Assembly (NCBI GenBank): GCA_020434205.1
Contig: JAGRBF010000020.1
Coordinates: 6,501 to 41,259 of the forward strand
Direction of reading: 5' to 3'
DNA: 34,759 nucleotides
Origin: Calditrichota bacterium
GTDB taxonomy: Bacteria; Calditrichota; Calditrichia; RBG-13-44-9; J075
A model generated the notes under the pieces. It did not search any database, was not told the DNA's origin, and saw only the letters and a list, made by a program, of their open reading frames with translations. This document shows, piece by piece, positions 15,135 through 23,489 of this stretch; position 1 is the first letter of the stretch, and each line of letters begins with the position of its first letter. Position numbers and translations under genes: made by a program.

Positions 15135-16424
15135 TTATTGGACTTTGACCTTGCTTTTGTGGACAAACCACTCCATGTCGTTGGGCAGGCGGACCAGAAA
15201 CCACTCTCCCGCCAGTTCAATAATGGTCATTTCGATGTCCGCGGGAATCGGCACGCTGTTGGCATTTTCATCCGGTTCTTCATAGGCCACGCAGCCCGCC
15301 AGCGTTACCAGCATCGGGGCGCAAACGTCTTCCGGCACATCCGGCCAGGCGTAGGGGGTAAGGCAGGATTGCAGGGTCGGGGAGGTTAGCACCTTTTCCA
15401 CCCGTTTGGCTGCGTCCTTGTATAGCGTCTCTTTCTTCCGGGTTTTGGCGGCCAGGTCATAGAATTCCGCGGCCTCGCTGTAATTGCCCACCAATTCGCT
15501 GAGAACCCCCAGATTGTAATTGAGCTCATGGGCAAAGGGATTGCTCTGGGCCATTCCGGCGAAAATTTTGTAGGCCGGCTCCAGATCCTCAGCGTCTTTA
15601 GCGTTTTCGAACGCTTCCATAGCCCGGTCCGCACAGGTCCTCATGTTGTCATCCACGCTCGGTCTGCGGATTTCCAACTCCTGGGGAAAAGTGCCGGTGG
15701 CCAGGGCGGCGCTTACCTGAACACCGCTTTTTTGGAGAAGGTGCTGAACGGCCTCCCGGACGTCAAAGGTGTTTCCGGGCGCCAGATCATCCTGATTGAG
15801 GTTGGATATGAACTTGGCGACAATGGCGTCCTTAACGGCATTGTCCGCCTTGTAGGAGCGACAGGTAACGGTCACCATATTGCCGGCCACAATTTGTTCG
15901 GTTTCCACCCGCAGAACCCGCCAGTTAATGACCACATTGACGGTGCGCTCAATGGCCTTGACCTTGAGAAATCCCTTGCCGACCGACTGGTTCTGGTCAT
16001 TGAAGTTGTAGTTGATGGTTCCGGTAATGATGCCCTGAACCCCGGCCAGTTCTCCGATTTTGACGGCATAGGCATCCCCGGTTAAGCCGCGCAGTTGATC
16101 CTCATACTGGGTGATGATAGCGTCCCGCTGGGATTGATCCACCACCTTGAGGCTGGCGCAATTGCCCAGGGTCTGGAAGAGGGGAAACTCTCCTCCGCCA
16201 ACCCCCATGGAAGCTTGTACCATGGCATTGGTGATATAGCCGGCCAGGTCCTTGCCGAACAGATCCCCCGGATTGGACTCCTCAAAGTTGGCGATGGCGA
16301 TCGTCTCGATGCCCTCAAGGTTGAACTGGGGAGTGGCGATGACCCTGGCTTTAATACTTTCCCCCTGCAAGGACCCAAACCAAAGCGCAGCGAATAAAAA
16401 GGCTATCCCTAAATATCTGTTCAT
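15135..16424 (-). CDS. CsgG-family protein with TPR and SH3-like domains
   Basis: A 429-residue exported protein with a signal peptide (MNRYLGIAFLFAALWFGSLQ). Residues about 35-235 match the CsgG fold: IETIAIANFEE, LKVVDQSQRDAIITQYEDQL, IGELAGVQGIITGTINYNF and VNVVINWRVLRVETEQIVAG. In curli systems CsgG is a lipidated secretion pore; this copy has no lipobox cysteine. Residues about 275-345 form TPR-like helices (AHELNYNLGVLSELVGNYSEAA), and the C-terminus (MTIIELAGEWFLVRLPN...WFVHKSKVKV) resembles a small SH3-like domain. A very strong ribosome site (AGGAGG) supports the start. LPP20-type genes flank it on both sides, an arrangement seen in CsgG/LPP20 loci. Confidence 0.87.
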   Translation of the reverse strand: MNRYLGIAFLFAALWFGSLQGESIKARVIATPQFNLEGIETIAIANFEESNPGDLFGKDLAGYITNAMVQASMGVGGGEFPLFQTLGNCASLKVVDQSQRDAIITQYEDQLRGLTGDAYAVKIGELAGVQGIITGTINYNFNDQNQSVGKGFLKVKAIERTVNVVINWRVLRVETEQIVAGNMVTVTCRSYKADNAVKDAIVAKFISNLNQDDLAPGNTFDVREAVQHLLQKSGVQVSAALATGTFPQELEIRRPSVDDNMRTCADRAMEAFENAKDAEDLEPAYKIFAGMAQSNPFAHELNYNLGVLSELVGNYSEAAEFYDLAAKTRKKETLYKDAAKRVEKVLTSPTLQSCLTPYAWPDVPEDVCAPMLVTLAGCVAYEEPDENANSVPIPADIEMTIIELAGEWFLVRLPNDMEWFVHKSKVKVQ

Positions 16425-16449
16425 TATCTCGACCTCCTAACATAGAATA

Positions 16450-16468
16450 CCCGGCCATATGGGCCGGG
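16450..16468. other. Intercistronic hairpin between LPP20 and CsgG-family genes
   Basis: CCCGGCC and GGCCGGG form a 7-bp GC stem around ATATG, 14 bases after the LPP20 stop. It has no T-run, so it more likely stabilises or processes the shared mRNA than ends it. Confidence 0.6.
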
Positions 16469-16481
16469 CATCGGGTTCCGG

Positions 16482-17045
16482 TTATTGCTTGTTGCCTTTA
16501 TCCAGTTTACTGTTCAGCTCTTCAAAAGCTTTGGTGCTCTTGAATTTGACCATAAGCTCCTGGTCCTGGGTCAGGTTCTTCATAAAATTTTCCTGGACCT
16601 TTCCGACCGGCATTTTCATCAGCATATAAACCACGTAAAGCCCCTCTTCTTTGACGACTTCCTGCTTTTCAACGGATACACCGGAGAGGGATTGCTGATA
16701 TACAGTCTCCCGCACTCTCTCAAAATTTTGATCCAGCTCGATCGCCTCCCCGTCTGCCACCTGGTCGGAAAAGTTTTTGATCATCCCCCCGAGCTGAACG
16801 GAGATTTTCTCCGCAATTGCCCCGCGTCCATTGTCCTTGGCAATACTCATCCCCATGCTCAGATCCGGGGATTTGCCGATGCCAACTTCGTACAAATATT
16901 CGTCAGTATCCTGAGGGCGATTGGTGATGAAGTCCGGGATATTAACGGTTTGAGCAGGCGGCGTTGCGGCCGCCTGGGGTTTGGATCCGCCGCATGCGCT
17001 CATCAAAGCCAGCAATACCACTGCGCCAAATATCTTCAATTTCAT
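16482..17045 (-). CDS. LPP20-family lipoprotein
   Basis: A 187-residue protein with lipobox LMSAC (acceptor Cys18), then a Pro/Ala-rich linker. The core matches the LPP20 family: YLYEVGIGKSPDLSMGMSIA, then DNGRGAIAEKISVQLGGMIK and LSGVSVEKQEVVKEEGLYVVYMLMKMP. LPP20 proteins are periplasm-facing lipoproteins that accompany CsgG-like and flagellar outer-membrane proteins. A strong ribosome site (AAGGAGAG) precedes the ATG. The C-terminus is charged and helical (FEELNSKLDKGNKQ). It sits directly upstream of the CsgG-family gene, 57 bases away with a hairpin in the gap, so the two are very likely made together. Confidence 0.9.
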   Translation of the reverse strand: MKLKIFGAVVLLALMSACGGSKPQAAATPPAQTVNIPDFITNRPQDTDEYLYEVGIGKSPDLSMGMSIAKDNGRGAIAEKISVQLGGMIKNFSDQVADGEAIELDQNFERVRETVYQQSLSGVSVEKQEVVKEEGLYVVYMLMKMPVGKVQENFMKNLTQDQELMVKFKSTKAFEELNSKLDKGNKQ

Positions 17046-17139
17046 GATTCTCTCCTTGGGTAAGGGTTATGGGAACCGCACGGAAATTTGGGATTTCATC
17101 CGCCGGTTTAATGGATATCTTTCCTCAGGGAAAATTTTC

Positions 17140-18627
17140 TTACAACTCCTGAAAACTTTTTGCCAAAATGATGACGTTCGGTTTGCTGTCCCGGAACCGG
17201 GGCATGGCCATACCCATATCGGCATTGATGTAAGTAGGATCGCAAATCACAAATCGCCGCTGGCTGAACTCCAAAAAATCGCCGGGAAAATCGGCGCCGA
17301 GCCCCACCGCGGTGGCCACATGCCCGGGATAATCCACCCCGACCACCTCCAAACCCAGAAAATGGCGCACCAGCAGAGCGTAAAAAATGGAGCGGTCTTC
17401 ACAATCCGAAAAGGGATAAAACAGGGTTTCTTCGGCAAACAGAGGCCTTTCCCGCCCAAACTGAACGTCGTCTTTCTCATATGCAAAAGCCACCTGCACC
17501 AAACGCAGCAGGAAGTTGGTCCCTTCCACGGTGCTCATCCCGGAGAGGATCTCACTCAACTGGGCGGTCAGGGAATTAAAGGCCTGTGCAGAGAGTGGGG
17601 TTTCGAAATAAACCGCCAGCTCCGTCTGGGGATAGGTGCTGAAAAAATCGATCAGGGAGCGGTTGATGCTGATGGAAAGGGAATAATCCTTCCCCAGATA
17701 ACTGAATGCCAGGCGGCGTTCGGTTTGGGCAATGCCCAGTGCCGGCAGTTTTCGCATGCCCAGGCTGACGTCCCTGGTGGCCTTGGGATGGCGGGTAGGG
17801 TAGGTGTATAAGGCGCTGGTTTCGGAGGGGGCGGGGCCATCCAGGGACACCAGGTAGAATTTGCGCTCCTCGCTGCGCAGAAAAGAAAGCTGGAAAACCG
17901 CCTCGCGAATGGGTAGCAGCAGGAAAACGCCCCGCTTATCGTAGCCCACCCGGACATCATAACCCAATTGATTCAGCAAAAACCAGGTGAATAGGGTGGT
18001 CTCCGCCTTTTTGCCCGGGAAAATGGTCCCGGCAAATTGATGGCAGGCCAACACAAGGCCCCAATCGTTTAGACCCACTTCCTTTTGAAATTGCTCAAAC
18101 TGTTCGACCAGTTTGCGGTAATCGCTTTGAGCGGCGGCGGCCCAGAAGTCGCTGATGGCCTGATTTCCCGGCGGGCCGTTCAGGCTAAGCTCATCCAGGC
18201 TGCCGGGCCGGAAAAAAGTGTAGTTTCCTTCAAAAAAAGCAATTTGGGTGGGGACGTTTTCTTCCTCAAAAAGAGAGAAAAATTCCTTTACCGATTCCTC
18301 GGGCGGCCGGATTTCGGTCATTTCCCCGGTAGGAGGGGAAATCCTCCCGGAAGGGTCCTGATAACCCTGCAGGGGAGATGGCTGGTCCGGCGCAACCGGA
18401 AAGGTTGCCGGCTTGGGGATTTGATCCCGGGCTTGTCCTTTAAAAACCTCGAATGCTTCCCAGTGTTTTTTCAGGAATTCCGCGAATTCCCGGTCGCGCT
18501 CGTCCCGGAAATTTTGATATTCCTGCTGACGGCGCTTTTTCCACGCCTCAAAATCGTCCTGAGCGGATGCCCGGAGGCTGAGGCCCACAAGAAAGAGTCC
18601 TAAAAAGGCAATGGTTTTACGCGGCAC
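17140..18627 (-). CDS. Exported transglutaminase-like cysteine protease-fold protein
   Basis: The 495-residue product starts at a GTG with GGGAG six bases upstream, giving a signal peptide (PRKTIAFLGLFLVGLSLRASA). An upstream ATG frame would bury this signal. A highly charged helix follows (about 25-65), then a long middle domain of strands and helices. The C-terminal part has the transglutaminase-like triad in order: Cys409 in FSDCEDRS, His436 in PGHVATAV and Asp463 in CDPTYINADMG. Proteins of this fold cleave or crosslink peptides; bacterial ones often act in the envelope. It follows the anti-sigma gene by 61 bases and precedes LPP20, so processing of cluster products is a reasonable but unproven idea. 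Confidence 0.85.
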   Translation of the reverse strand: MPRKTIAFLGLFLVGLSLRASAQDDFEAWKKRRQQEYQNFRDERDREFAEFLKKHWEAFEVFKGQARDQIPKPATFPVAPDQPSPLQGYQDPSGRISPPTGEMTEIRPPEESVKEFFSLFEEENVPTQIAFFEGNYTFFRPGSLDELSLNGPPGNQAISDFWAAAAQSDYRKLVEQFEQFQKEVGLNDWGLVLACHQFAGTIFPGKKAETTLFTWFLLNQLGYDVRVGYDKRGVFLLLPIREAVFQLSFLRSEERKFYLVSLDGPAPSETSALYTYPTRHPKATRDVSLGMRKLPALGIAQTERRLAFSYLGKDYSLSISINRSLIDFFSTYPQTELAVYFETPLSAQAFNSLTAQLSEILSGMSTVEGTNFLLRLVQVAFAYEKDDVQFGRERPLFAEETLFYPFSDCEDRSIFYALLVRHFLGLEVVGVDYPGHVATAVGLGADFPGDFLEFSQRRFVICDPTYINADMGMAMPRFRDSKPNVIILAKSFQEL

Positions 18628-18688
18628 GGTTTCTCCCAACTGGCATTGTGATGGTTTTAATTCCGTTTTGCTGATGTACGCCCCGGCT

Positions 18689-19360
18689 TCAGGGGATAAT
18701 TCTTCCCCGGCCACCCCAAGCCGAATCCCCGGTGGCGTAAAAAACCAGGAGTCCGATTTGCGTCAAATTACCGCGATCGGGAAAATTGATTGTCCCGCTG
18801 GTGTCGCTGCTTTTTGCTCCCAGCGGCAGGGTAGGGCGTCCCAGAGAATCCAATCCCACCAGGCGATATCCGGAGGCCTCCGCCACCGCCGACCAGCTTA
18901 CCCGATAGCGTTTTTGTCCGGGCGGGGATTCAAGCGGTTTCAGGGTAAGGTCCTGTTGCACCGGGGCAACGGCAAGCGACGCCCGTTCCGGGCTGTCCTG
19001 GCCTTGCTCCAGCATTACCGGCTGCCAATTTTGATCGTCAGTGAAATGGTCCTGCCCTCCCCGGTTCCAGAGCAGGGAACCGGCTAACAGAATCAGCGCC
19101 ACCGCCGCGGCGATCATCCAGTAGCGCGGGGAAGCAAAACGGCCCGTGGTGGCCGGTTGGGTGAGGGGAATGACGTTGCTGTTTTCCCCGTCCATTGCTT
19201 CGAGCAGGCTTTCCTTGTTTTCCAGGATACTCTGGGCCACCGGGGCAAATTCATACAATTCCCGGAAACAAACATCGCATTCGGCGAGGTGAGTTTCGAA
19301 GTTTTTTTTCTCCTCCCCGGAGAGCAGGTTTAATGCGTATCTGCTCAGGAGTTGGTTCAT
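18689..19360 (-). CDS. Anti-sigma factor with a zinc-finger (ZAS) domain
   Basis: A 223-residue single-pass membrane protein. The cytoplasmic N-terminus has the zinc anti-sigma signature His24-x3-Cys28-x2-Cys31 in HLAECDVC, in the usual position after a short helix. A membrane helix spans about 80-98 (YWMIAAAVALILLAGSLLW). The outer C-terminal part (about 135-223) is beta-rich, with a fibronectin-III-like feel (YRVSWSAVAEASGYRLVGLD). Such proteins hold a sigma factor at the membrane until a signal releases it. It begins 50 bases after the sigma gene on the same strand, the standard pairing. The ribosome site is weak, so expression may be coupled to the sigma gene. Confidence 0.9.
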   Translation of the reverse strand: MNQLLSRYALNLLSGEEKKNFETHLAECDVCFRELYEFAPVAQSILENKESLLEAMDGENSNVIPLTQPATTGRFASPRYWMIAAAVALILLAGSLLWNRGGQDHFTDDQNWQPVMLEQGQDSPERASLAVAPVQQDLTLKPLESPPGQKRYRVSWSAVAEASGYRLVGLDSLGRPTLPLGAKSSDTSGTINFPDRGNLTQIGLLVFYATGDSAWGGRGRIIP

Positions 19361-19410
19361 TTCCGGTTTACTACACGATGCGTCCAAAACGAAGTCCTTT
19401 GATAAAACGT

Positions 19411-20178
19411 TTAAGGCGTAATGCCGATTTTTTTCAATTCCCCGACCAGCCGTTTGCGAAAGCGGGTTAATTGGACGTCTATGGTTGCCGGGGCAACCTC
19501 CGGACGCAGGGCGATCAGTTCCTGGCGTCCGCCGCCGCTCAGGATTACCCGCAACATGGATTCCTCAGGTTCGCCCAGTTTGCGGACAAAGGCGATCAGA
19601 AAAGCTTTTAGGGATTCCATGTGGGAATGCTCCAGAGGATTGGGAAAGCTGCTGTCGGCCAGGGTATCCAGGGCGTTGGGAGCCTCCTCGTTTTTGCTCG
19701 ATAGATCCTCGTGGTGCCGGGAGCGTCGGCTGCGTTTACGCCGGAAATTGGAGAGCAGGTTGTTCAGGGCGGCATGGGCCCAGGGCAGCAGGGGTTTGTC
19801 CGTAACCTCGGGATATTTCTGGTAGACAATCGCCATGGTCTCCTGGAGCAGGTCTTCGCGGTCCTGCGGCGAAATATCCCGATGGGCTTCCAGGCTCAGG
19901 GCAAGACGTTTGCGCAGCCGGGAGAAGTAGACTTCCGCACTGCCTTTGTCGCCTTTTCTGGCCCGAATCAGCCGGAGCTCGTCTTCAATTTTTTCCCGCA
20001 GGAGGGTCATGGCCCGAATCATTTGCGAACTCTCATCCTTTTTGTTTTTACCCCACTGCTTCAGGGTAAACAGGGTGTCGTCTACCACGGCGTTGGCAAT
20101 CGCGGGGTTTTTCAGATGATCTGTCGCAACCTCGAACAATCTTTCCCGAAATTTTTCAAAAAAATCTTTTTTGGCCAT
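19411..20178 (-). CDS. Sigma-70-family (ECF-like) sigma factor
   Basis: The 255-residue protein has a region-2 core at about 88-155: PQDREDLLQETMAIVYQKYP, the Trp-rich PLLPWAHAALNNLLSNFRRK and a basic RSRRSRHH tail. A C-terminal helix-turn-helix region 4 (about 200-250) ends IALRPEVAPATIDVQLTRFR-KRL. An extra charged helical N-terminus of about 80 residues precedes region 2, longer than in usual ECF factors. The start at 20178 has GAGAGG five bases upstream. The anti-sigma gene follows at once. It probably directs RNA polymerase to promoters of this envelope cluster, its own included; the target sequence cannot be read from here. Confidence 0.88.
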   Translation of the reverse strand: MAKKDFFEKFRERLFEVATDHLKNPAIANAVVDDTLFTLKQWGKNKKDESSQMIRAMTLLREKIEDELRLIRARKGDKGSAEVYFSRLRKRLALSLEAHRDISPQDREDLLQETMAIVYQKYPEVTDKPLLPWAHAALNNLLSNFRRKRSRRSRHHEDLSSKNEEAPNALDTLADSSFPNPLEHSHMESLKAFLIAFVRKLGEPEESMLRVILSGGGRQELIALRPEVAPATIDVQLTRFRKRLVGELKKIGITP

Positions 20179-20271
20179 CGGGACCTCTCCCAACTTCCTT
20201 CGGGTCTAATGCTGTTCAAACAAATGAAAGGAATCAGTCGGTTACTGCTGAACAGGGGGGAGAATAACAAG

Positions 20272-20291
20272 CGCCCGGTAAAAACCAGGCG
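20272..20291. other. 8-bp hairpin between barrel and sigma genes
   Basis: On the minus strand CGCCUGGU pairs with ACCGGGCG (one G-U) around UUUU. No T-run follows. It lies 94 bases before the sigma start and 130 bases after the barrel stop. It could be part of the sigma-gene leader or a weak terminator. Confidence 0.5.
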
Positions 20292-20420
20292 TTTAATCCG
20301 CTTAGATGATCGTAACTCCGGAAATAATGGGTGTATCGAACCCCATGTTGGCGAAAACTCACCAAATTGCAATCACTTGCGCAACACCATAGTGCGGACC
20401 TCCCCGGTAATTGCGGAAAG

Positions 20421-21026
20421 TTACCATTTTCTGACCGGAAAAAAGACGCCGGCCTGAAGCCCCCAATAACTGCCGTCGCTAAACGTGCTGTAGAAGAGGG
20501 AAAAATCGAAACGGTTGTTGTAGCGAACTCCCAGTTCCGGGGAAAGAGCCAACCGGAATTTTTTCTCCTCGCTGATGACCGTCTCAATATCCTCCGCGGT
20601 GTTTTTGTCTTTTAGCTGGGTGGCAATGCGCTCCAGACCGACTTTCCCGCCGGCGAACAACTGGATTTTGGCCTGAGGATGGGAGAAAAAGCGGGTGCCC
20701 AAAAATACACTGGTAACCGTATTGGAAGCATCCAGATCGTCCTTGAAATAGACGCGGTTGGCGAGAATCAAAGTGTCCGGGGAATCCCCGCCGAAACCCT
20801 GATAGGCTCCCCAAAGATTAAGAACCCAGCGCGGGGTCATGGCGTATTCCACCACCCCGGCGAACCCGATCCCGCTGCCGGCAAAATCGGAAAATTCTCC
20901 CAGGGCGGATTCAAATTGCAGGCTTGCCCCGAACCCCAGGTCGCCCACAATACGCGGGTATTGTTGCTGTGCCTGGGCCAGAGTGGTTAGCAGTAAGGTT
21001 AGAACGGCCATTTTCCAAAGTTTCAT
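20421..21026 (-). CDS. Outer-membrane beta-barrel protein
   Basis: A 201-residue protein with a signal peptide (MKLWKMAVLTLLLTTLAQA, cleavage near AQA-QQQ). The mature chain shows regular amphipathic strands: GDLGFGASLQFES, GIGFAGVVEYAMTPRWVLNLWGAY, VTSVFLGTRFF, IQLFAGGKVGLERI, LALSPELGVRYNN and YWGLQAGVFFPVRKW. It ends in an aromatic residue, as barrel proteins recognised by BamA do. AGGAG seven bases upstream supports the start. No specific family is recognised. It lies between the large lipoprotein gene and the sigma gene, on the same strand. Confidence 0.85.
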   Translation of the reverse strand: MKLWKMAVLTLLLTTLAQAQQQYPRIVGDLGFGASLQFESALGEFSDFAGSGIGFAGVVEYAMTPRWVLNLWGAYQGFGGDSPDTLILANRVYFKDDLDASNTVTSVFLGTRFFSHPQAKIQLFAGGKVGLERIATQLKDKNTAEDIETVISEEKKFRLALSPELGVRYNNRFDFSLFYSTFSDGSYWGLQAGVFFPVRKW

Positions 21027-21090
21027 TTTTCAGCTCCTGTCTGGTGTTTGATGGTGTTTGTTTCTCCGGGAATCCCCCCTTAAAACGGGG

Positions 21091-22416
21091 TTACTGCCCG
21101 AGCACTTTTTTGAGGAGCTTTTCTTTATCCACCCCAACTTTGAGTCCGCTGGGATCCTCCGCCGGGGCGGGAGAGCCGGGTGTTTGGGAGATGATCTGGG
21201 GGATCTGGGAAATGGTGACCCCCAGGGCAGCTCCGGAATTGCGGATCAGTTGATCGACTCCCATTGCGATGCGCTCTGAGGGCGCCGGGATTTCCGGCGG
21301 TGCTTCCCCGCTTTCCAGAAACCCGCGGGCCTTCTGCGCCCCCCTGAGGTCTCCGCTAAGATAGGTGGCCCAATGGTTGGTGTCGGTATAGACCCCGCTC
21401 AGACTTTCCTCGCGGGCCACCCGCCCGGACCCCAGTTCGACGATCCGCCAGTTGAGGGTGATTTCGGTATCGACCGTTCGGGTGAAATGGGTGGCTTTGC
21501 CCTTGAAGGTTCTGGTGGTGGTAACTTTTTTACCGTTAACGCTGTTTTCGGAAATTTTTTCGTTTCCGGAATGTTCCTGGACTTCCCGTTCGATTTTGGG
21601 AGGATGTAGTTGAATGGCGGTAATGTTACCGAAAACCGCAAAATGAGCGTCGGGTAAAAATCCGCTGACAAATTCGCCGGCGGCCACCGGGTTGGTCATC
21701 GGATTCCCTTTGGCCGCCGGAAAGGGCGGAGAGGCCTGAAAAGAGTTGAACTCCGCAAAATCCGGATCGAGCATGATCGCCATAGCCAGTTTCTGCGAAA
21801 AGGTGCTGCCCCAGTCTACATCACCGGAAAATCTGCTGTTATCGTGAACGGGAATGAGGACGTATTTGCGAAAGGCCTTGTCCCGGGCCTCGAAATATTT
21901 GGTGCGGGCGTCTTTGAAATCGCCCAACTTCTTGAAATTCTGGGCCGCCGCAATGGCCTGCTCCCGCGTGCCGCTCTCCAAAAGGGCGAGGGCATCCTGG
22001 TAAGTGGTCTCCTGGGCGCGCTGGCGGGAAGCCTGGGCCCGTTCCTGGAAGGGGACCTTCTCGAGATCCAACGCCATGCCGGAGTTTTCCAGGGCGGAAA
22101 TACGCCGGTTAATGCCAACCATGGATTCCAGTTGCCTGGCCCGGTAAGCAATCTGGTCGGCGGTTTGGTCCGGCAATCCGGCAAATTGAGTCTCAAAACT
22201 TTCAACCATTCCCGGGTAGGCGCTGGTCAGGATTTCCCGGGGTTTGAGGTATTGTGGATTGCGTTCCAGCGATTCCAGGGATTTGACTACCGCCTCCTTA
22301 TGCTGCCCTTTTTTCAGGTGGAAAGCAGCTTGCTCACCGTAGCGATAGTAGTTTTTGAAATAGGCGCATCCGGAAATAATAAATAATGCGGAAAGGAATA
22401 GGGTTACCCTGTACAT
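21091..22416 (-). CDS. Lipoprotein with TPR-like helices and a CsgG-like/unknown domain
   Basis: A 441-residue protein with a lipobox ending in Cys17 (FIISGC). Residues about 25-200 are helical with TPR-like spacing (AAFHLKKGQHKEAVVKSLES, QDALALLESGTREQAIAAAQ). The second half is alpha/beta: KYVLIPVHDNSRF, FGNITAIQLHPPKIEREV, TRTVDTEITLNWRIVELGSG. A serine-rich linker and a helical C-terminus (VGVDKEKLLKKVLGQ) follow. The LNWRIVELGSGRV block is reminiscent of the strand pair seen in CsgG-type proteins, but I would not call it CsgG. A G-rich ribosome site precedes the ATG. It is the first gene of the minus-strand envelope cluster, 64 bases upstream of the barrel gene. Confidence 0.8.
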   Translation of the reverse strand: MYRVTLFLSALFIISGCAYFKNYYRYGEQAAFHLKKGQHKEAVVKSLESLERNPQYLKPREILTSAYPGMVESFETQFAGLPDQTADQIAYRARQLESMVGINRRISALENSGMALDLEKVPFQERAQASRQRAQETTYQDALALLESGTREQAIAAAQNFKKLGDFKDARTKYFEARDKAFRKYVLIPVHDNSRFSGDVDWGSTFSQKLAMAIMLDPDFAEFNSFQASPPFPAAKGNPMTNPVAAGEFVSGFLPDAHFAVFGNITAIQLHPPKIEREVQEHSGNEKISENSVNGKKVTTTRTFKGKATHFTRTVDTEITLNWRIVELGSGRVAREESLSGVYTDTNHWATYLSGDLRGAQKARGFLESGEAPPEIPAPSERIAMGVDQLIRNSGAALGVTISQIPQIISQTPGSPAPAEDPSGLKVGVDKEKLLKKVLGQ

Positions 22417-22614
22417 ATCATTTACCCCCCATGACGGTATTAAGGATGAGAAAAATACGGTGGGTTACTCCCCGACGCCCGTTTTGCGAAAACGCAGGCC
22501 GTTGCGGAGCCGAAAACCGCGATTGCGGGTCTGCCGCATCAATTTAAAAATGCAATGGGAGAAAGTATTGAGGCGGGTAGGACGGATCAATCATCTTTCC
22601 CCCAACCGTTTTAG

Positions 22615-22780
22615 GGCTTTGGAGCATATTCTTTCCCAATTTCCCTATTCCTGAAGGGGGAAGAACGATGATTTTGCTGAGACGGGTTAAAAACTGTGGC
22701 AATGCCGGACGGATTGATAAACCGTTTCGGGCTTGCAATGCTGAAAATCGGGGTATTGCCAGGAAACCAACCCGGACCGG
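22615..22780. repeat. Dispersed intergenic repeat, copy A
   Basis: This segment matches 23317-23484 over its full length, with roughly three-quarters identity by eye and small indels. Both copies start GGCTTTGG and end CCAACCCGGA(C/T)CGG. Two stem-loops persist in both copies although their arms differ: a C-rich/G-rich one around TATTCC, and one around GGCTTGC...GTATTGC. It lies downstream of the 74-residue membrane protein gene. Confidence 0.82.
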
Positions 22781-22790
22781 TCCTGAAATG

Positions 22791-22849
22791 GGGTGATTGA
22801 AAGAGCCGGCCCAGGGTCCGGGCTACCCCGTGAGGCTTCTCAATCACCC
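22791..22849. repeat. 10-bp inverted repeat with an inner stem
   Basis: GGGTGATTGA at 22791 pairs perfectly with TCAATCACCC at 22840; within it AGCCGG pairs with CCGGGCT around one bulge. It begins 11 bases after the stop of the minus-strand gene at 22860 and could shape that gene's mRNA end, though no T-run follows. Confidence 0.65.
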
Positions 22850-22859
22850 ACTCAGGCTA

Positions 22860-23084
22860 TTATTGCTTTTGCTTCTCGATAGCTTTGACGGATTTGCGAA
22901 TATCCTCAAGCACCAAAAATGCACCGAGGAACATTGATCCTAAAATAAAAGCCACCACCAGACCACCAATAGCGCCACCAATTCCACCTGCCCGCCACCC
23001 CCCAACAATTCCGGAAACCAGCATGAGCCAGAGTGAGATTTCGATAAGCACTGCCCATAAGCTAACGATCATTCTGGAAAGCAT
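22860..23084 (-). CDS. Small two-helix membrane protein, unknown function
   Basis: A 74-residue protein with two hydrophobic helices: the first runs MIVSLWAVLIEISLWLMLVS, the second VVAFILGSMFLGAFLVLE. They are joined by a Gly-rich stretch (GGWRAGGIGGAIGG). A charged C-terminus (DIRKSVKAIEKQKQ) should lie in the cytoplasm. AAGGAG five bases before the ATG is strong support that this is a real gene. I do not recognise a family. It is isolated between two copies of the intergenic repeat and faces away from kinase 1. Confidence 0.75.
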   Translation of the reverse strand: MLSRMIVSLWAVLIEISLWLMLVSGIVGGWRAGGIGGAIGGLVVAFILGSMFLGAFLVLEDIRKSVKAIEKQKQ

Positions 23085-23489
23085 AAAATCTCCTTGCGTT
23101 AACTTCCCCAGGATTTTTTAAAGTTAGGGCCACCGGGTACTTCCGGCAATGATCCTTTTCCTGATCCGGATGTGCTAAAAGCTGTTTTTTTTGCGCCAAA
23201 ACCGCGCTGCCGGATGGCCAAAAAAACACGGGAAAATTAAGGTTGGTTTTAGGGTGCTAATTTAAGCCCCGGGACCACCTGGCGCCCCCGAAACACCCTT
23301 TGGTCAAATTGAATCAGGCTTTGGCGCATACCCCTTCCCAATTCCCCTATTCCTTGAAGGGGGCAGAATGGCGATTTTACAGAGGCAAATTTAAAACCGC
23401 TGCAATGCCGCACGGGGTTGTTAAATCGCCTGAGGCTTGCTATACTGAAAACCGAGGTATTGCAAGCGAACCAACCCGGATCGGCTCCC
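23085..23489. other. 405-bp spacer with no gene, upstream of kinase 1
   Basis: The spacer separates the divergent small membrane protein gene and kinase 1. Its first 200 bases are unremarkable apart from A/T runs; the rest is copy B of the dispersed repeat, which ends six bases before the kinase start. Clear promoter boxes for either gene are not visible. Confidence 0.6.
23317..23484. repeat. Dispersed intergenic repeat, copy B, abutting kinase 1
   Basis: This is the partner of 22615-22780, in the same orientation and 700 bp away. It ends at CCCGGATCGG, six bases before the kinase ATG, so the kinase leader RNA would contain it. In this copy GCTTGC...GCAAGC gives a 6+4-bp stem with one T-T mismatch, and ATTCCCC...GGGGG a second stem. 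Confidence 0.82.

Larger units (their letters stand above)
22417..22859. other. 443-bp spacer without a gene, holding a dispersed repeat
   Basis: No open frame here has a ribosome site and a plausible product. The spacer contains copy A of an imperfect 167-bp repeat (22615-22780) and a 10-bp inverted repeat (22791-22849). It should also carry the promoter of the minus-strand envelope cluster, whose first gene starts at 22416. Confidence 0.7.

Noticed and set aside
23418-23489. A 24-residue N-terminal extension of kinase 1 starting at a TTG
   Set aside because: The extension is encoded by the dispersed repeat, and the ATG at 23490 places the membrane helix at the N-terminus as in the paralogue.
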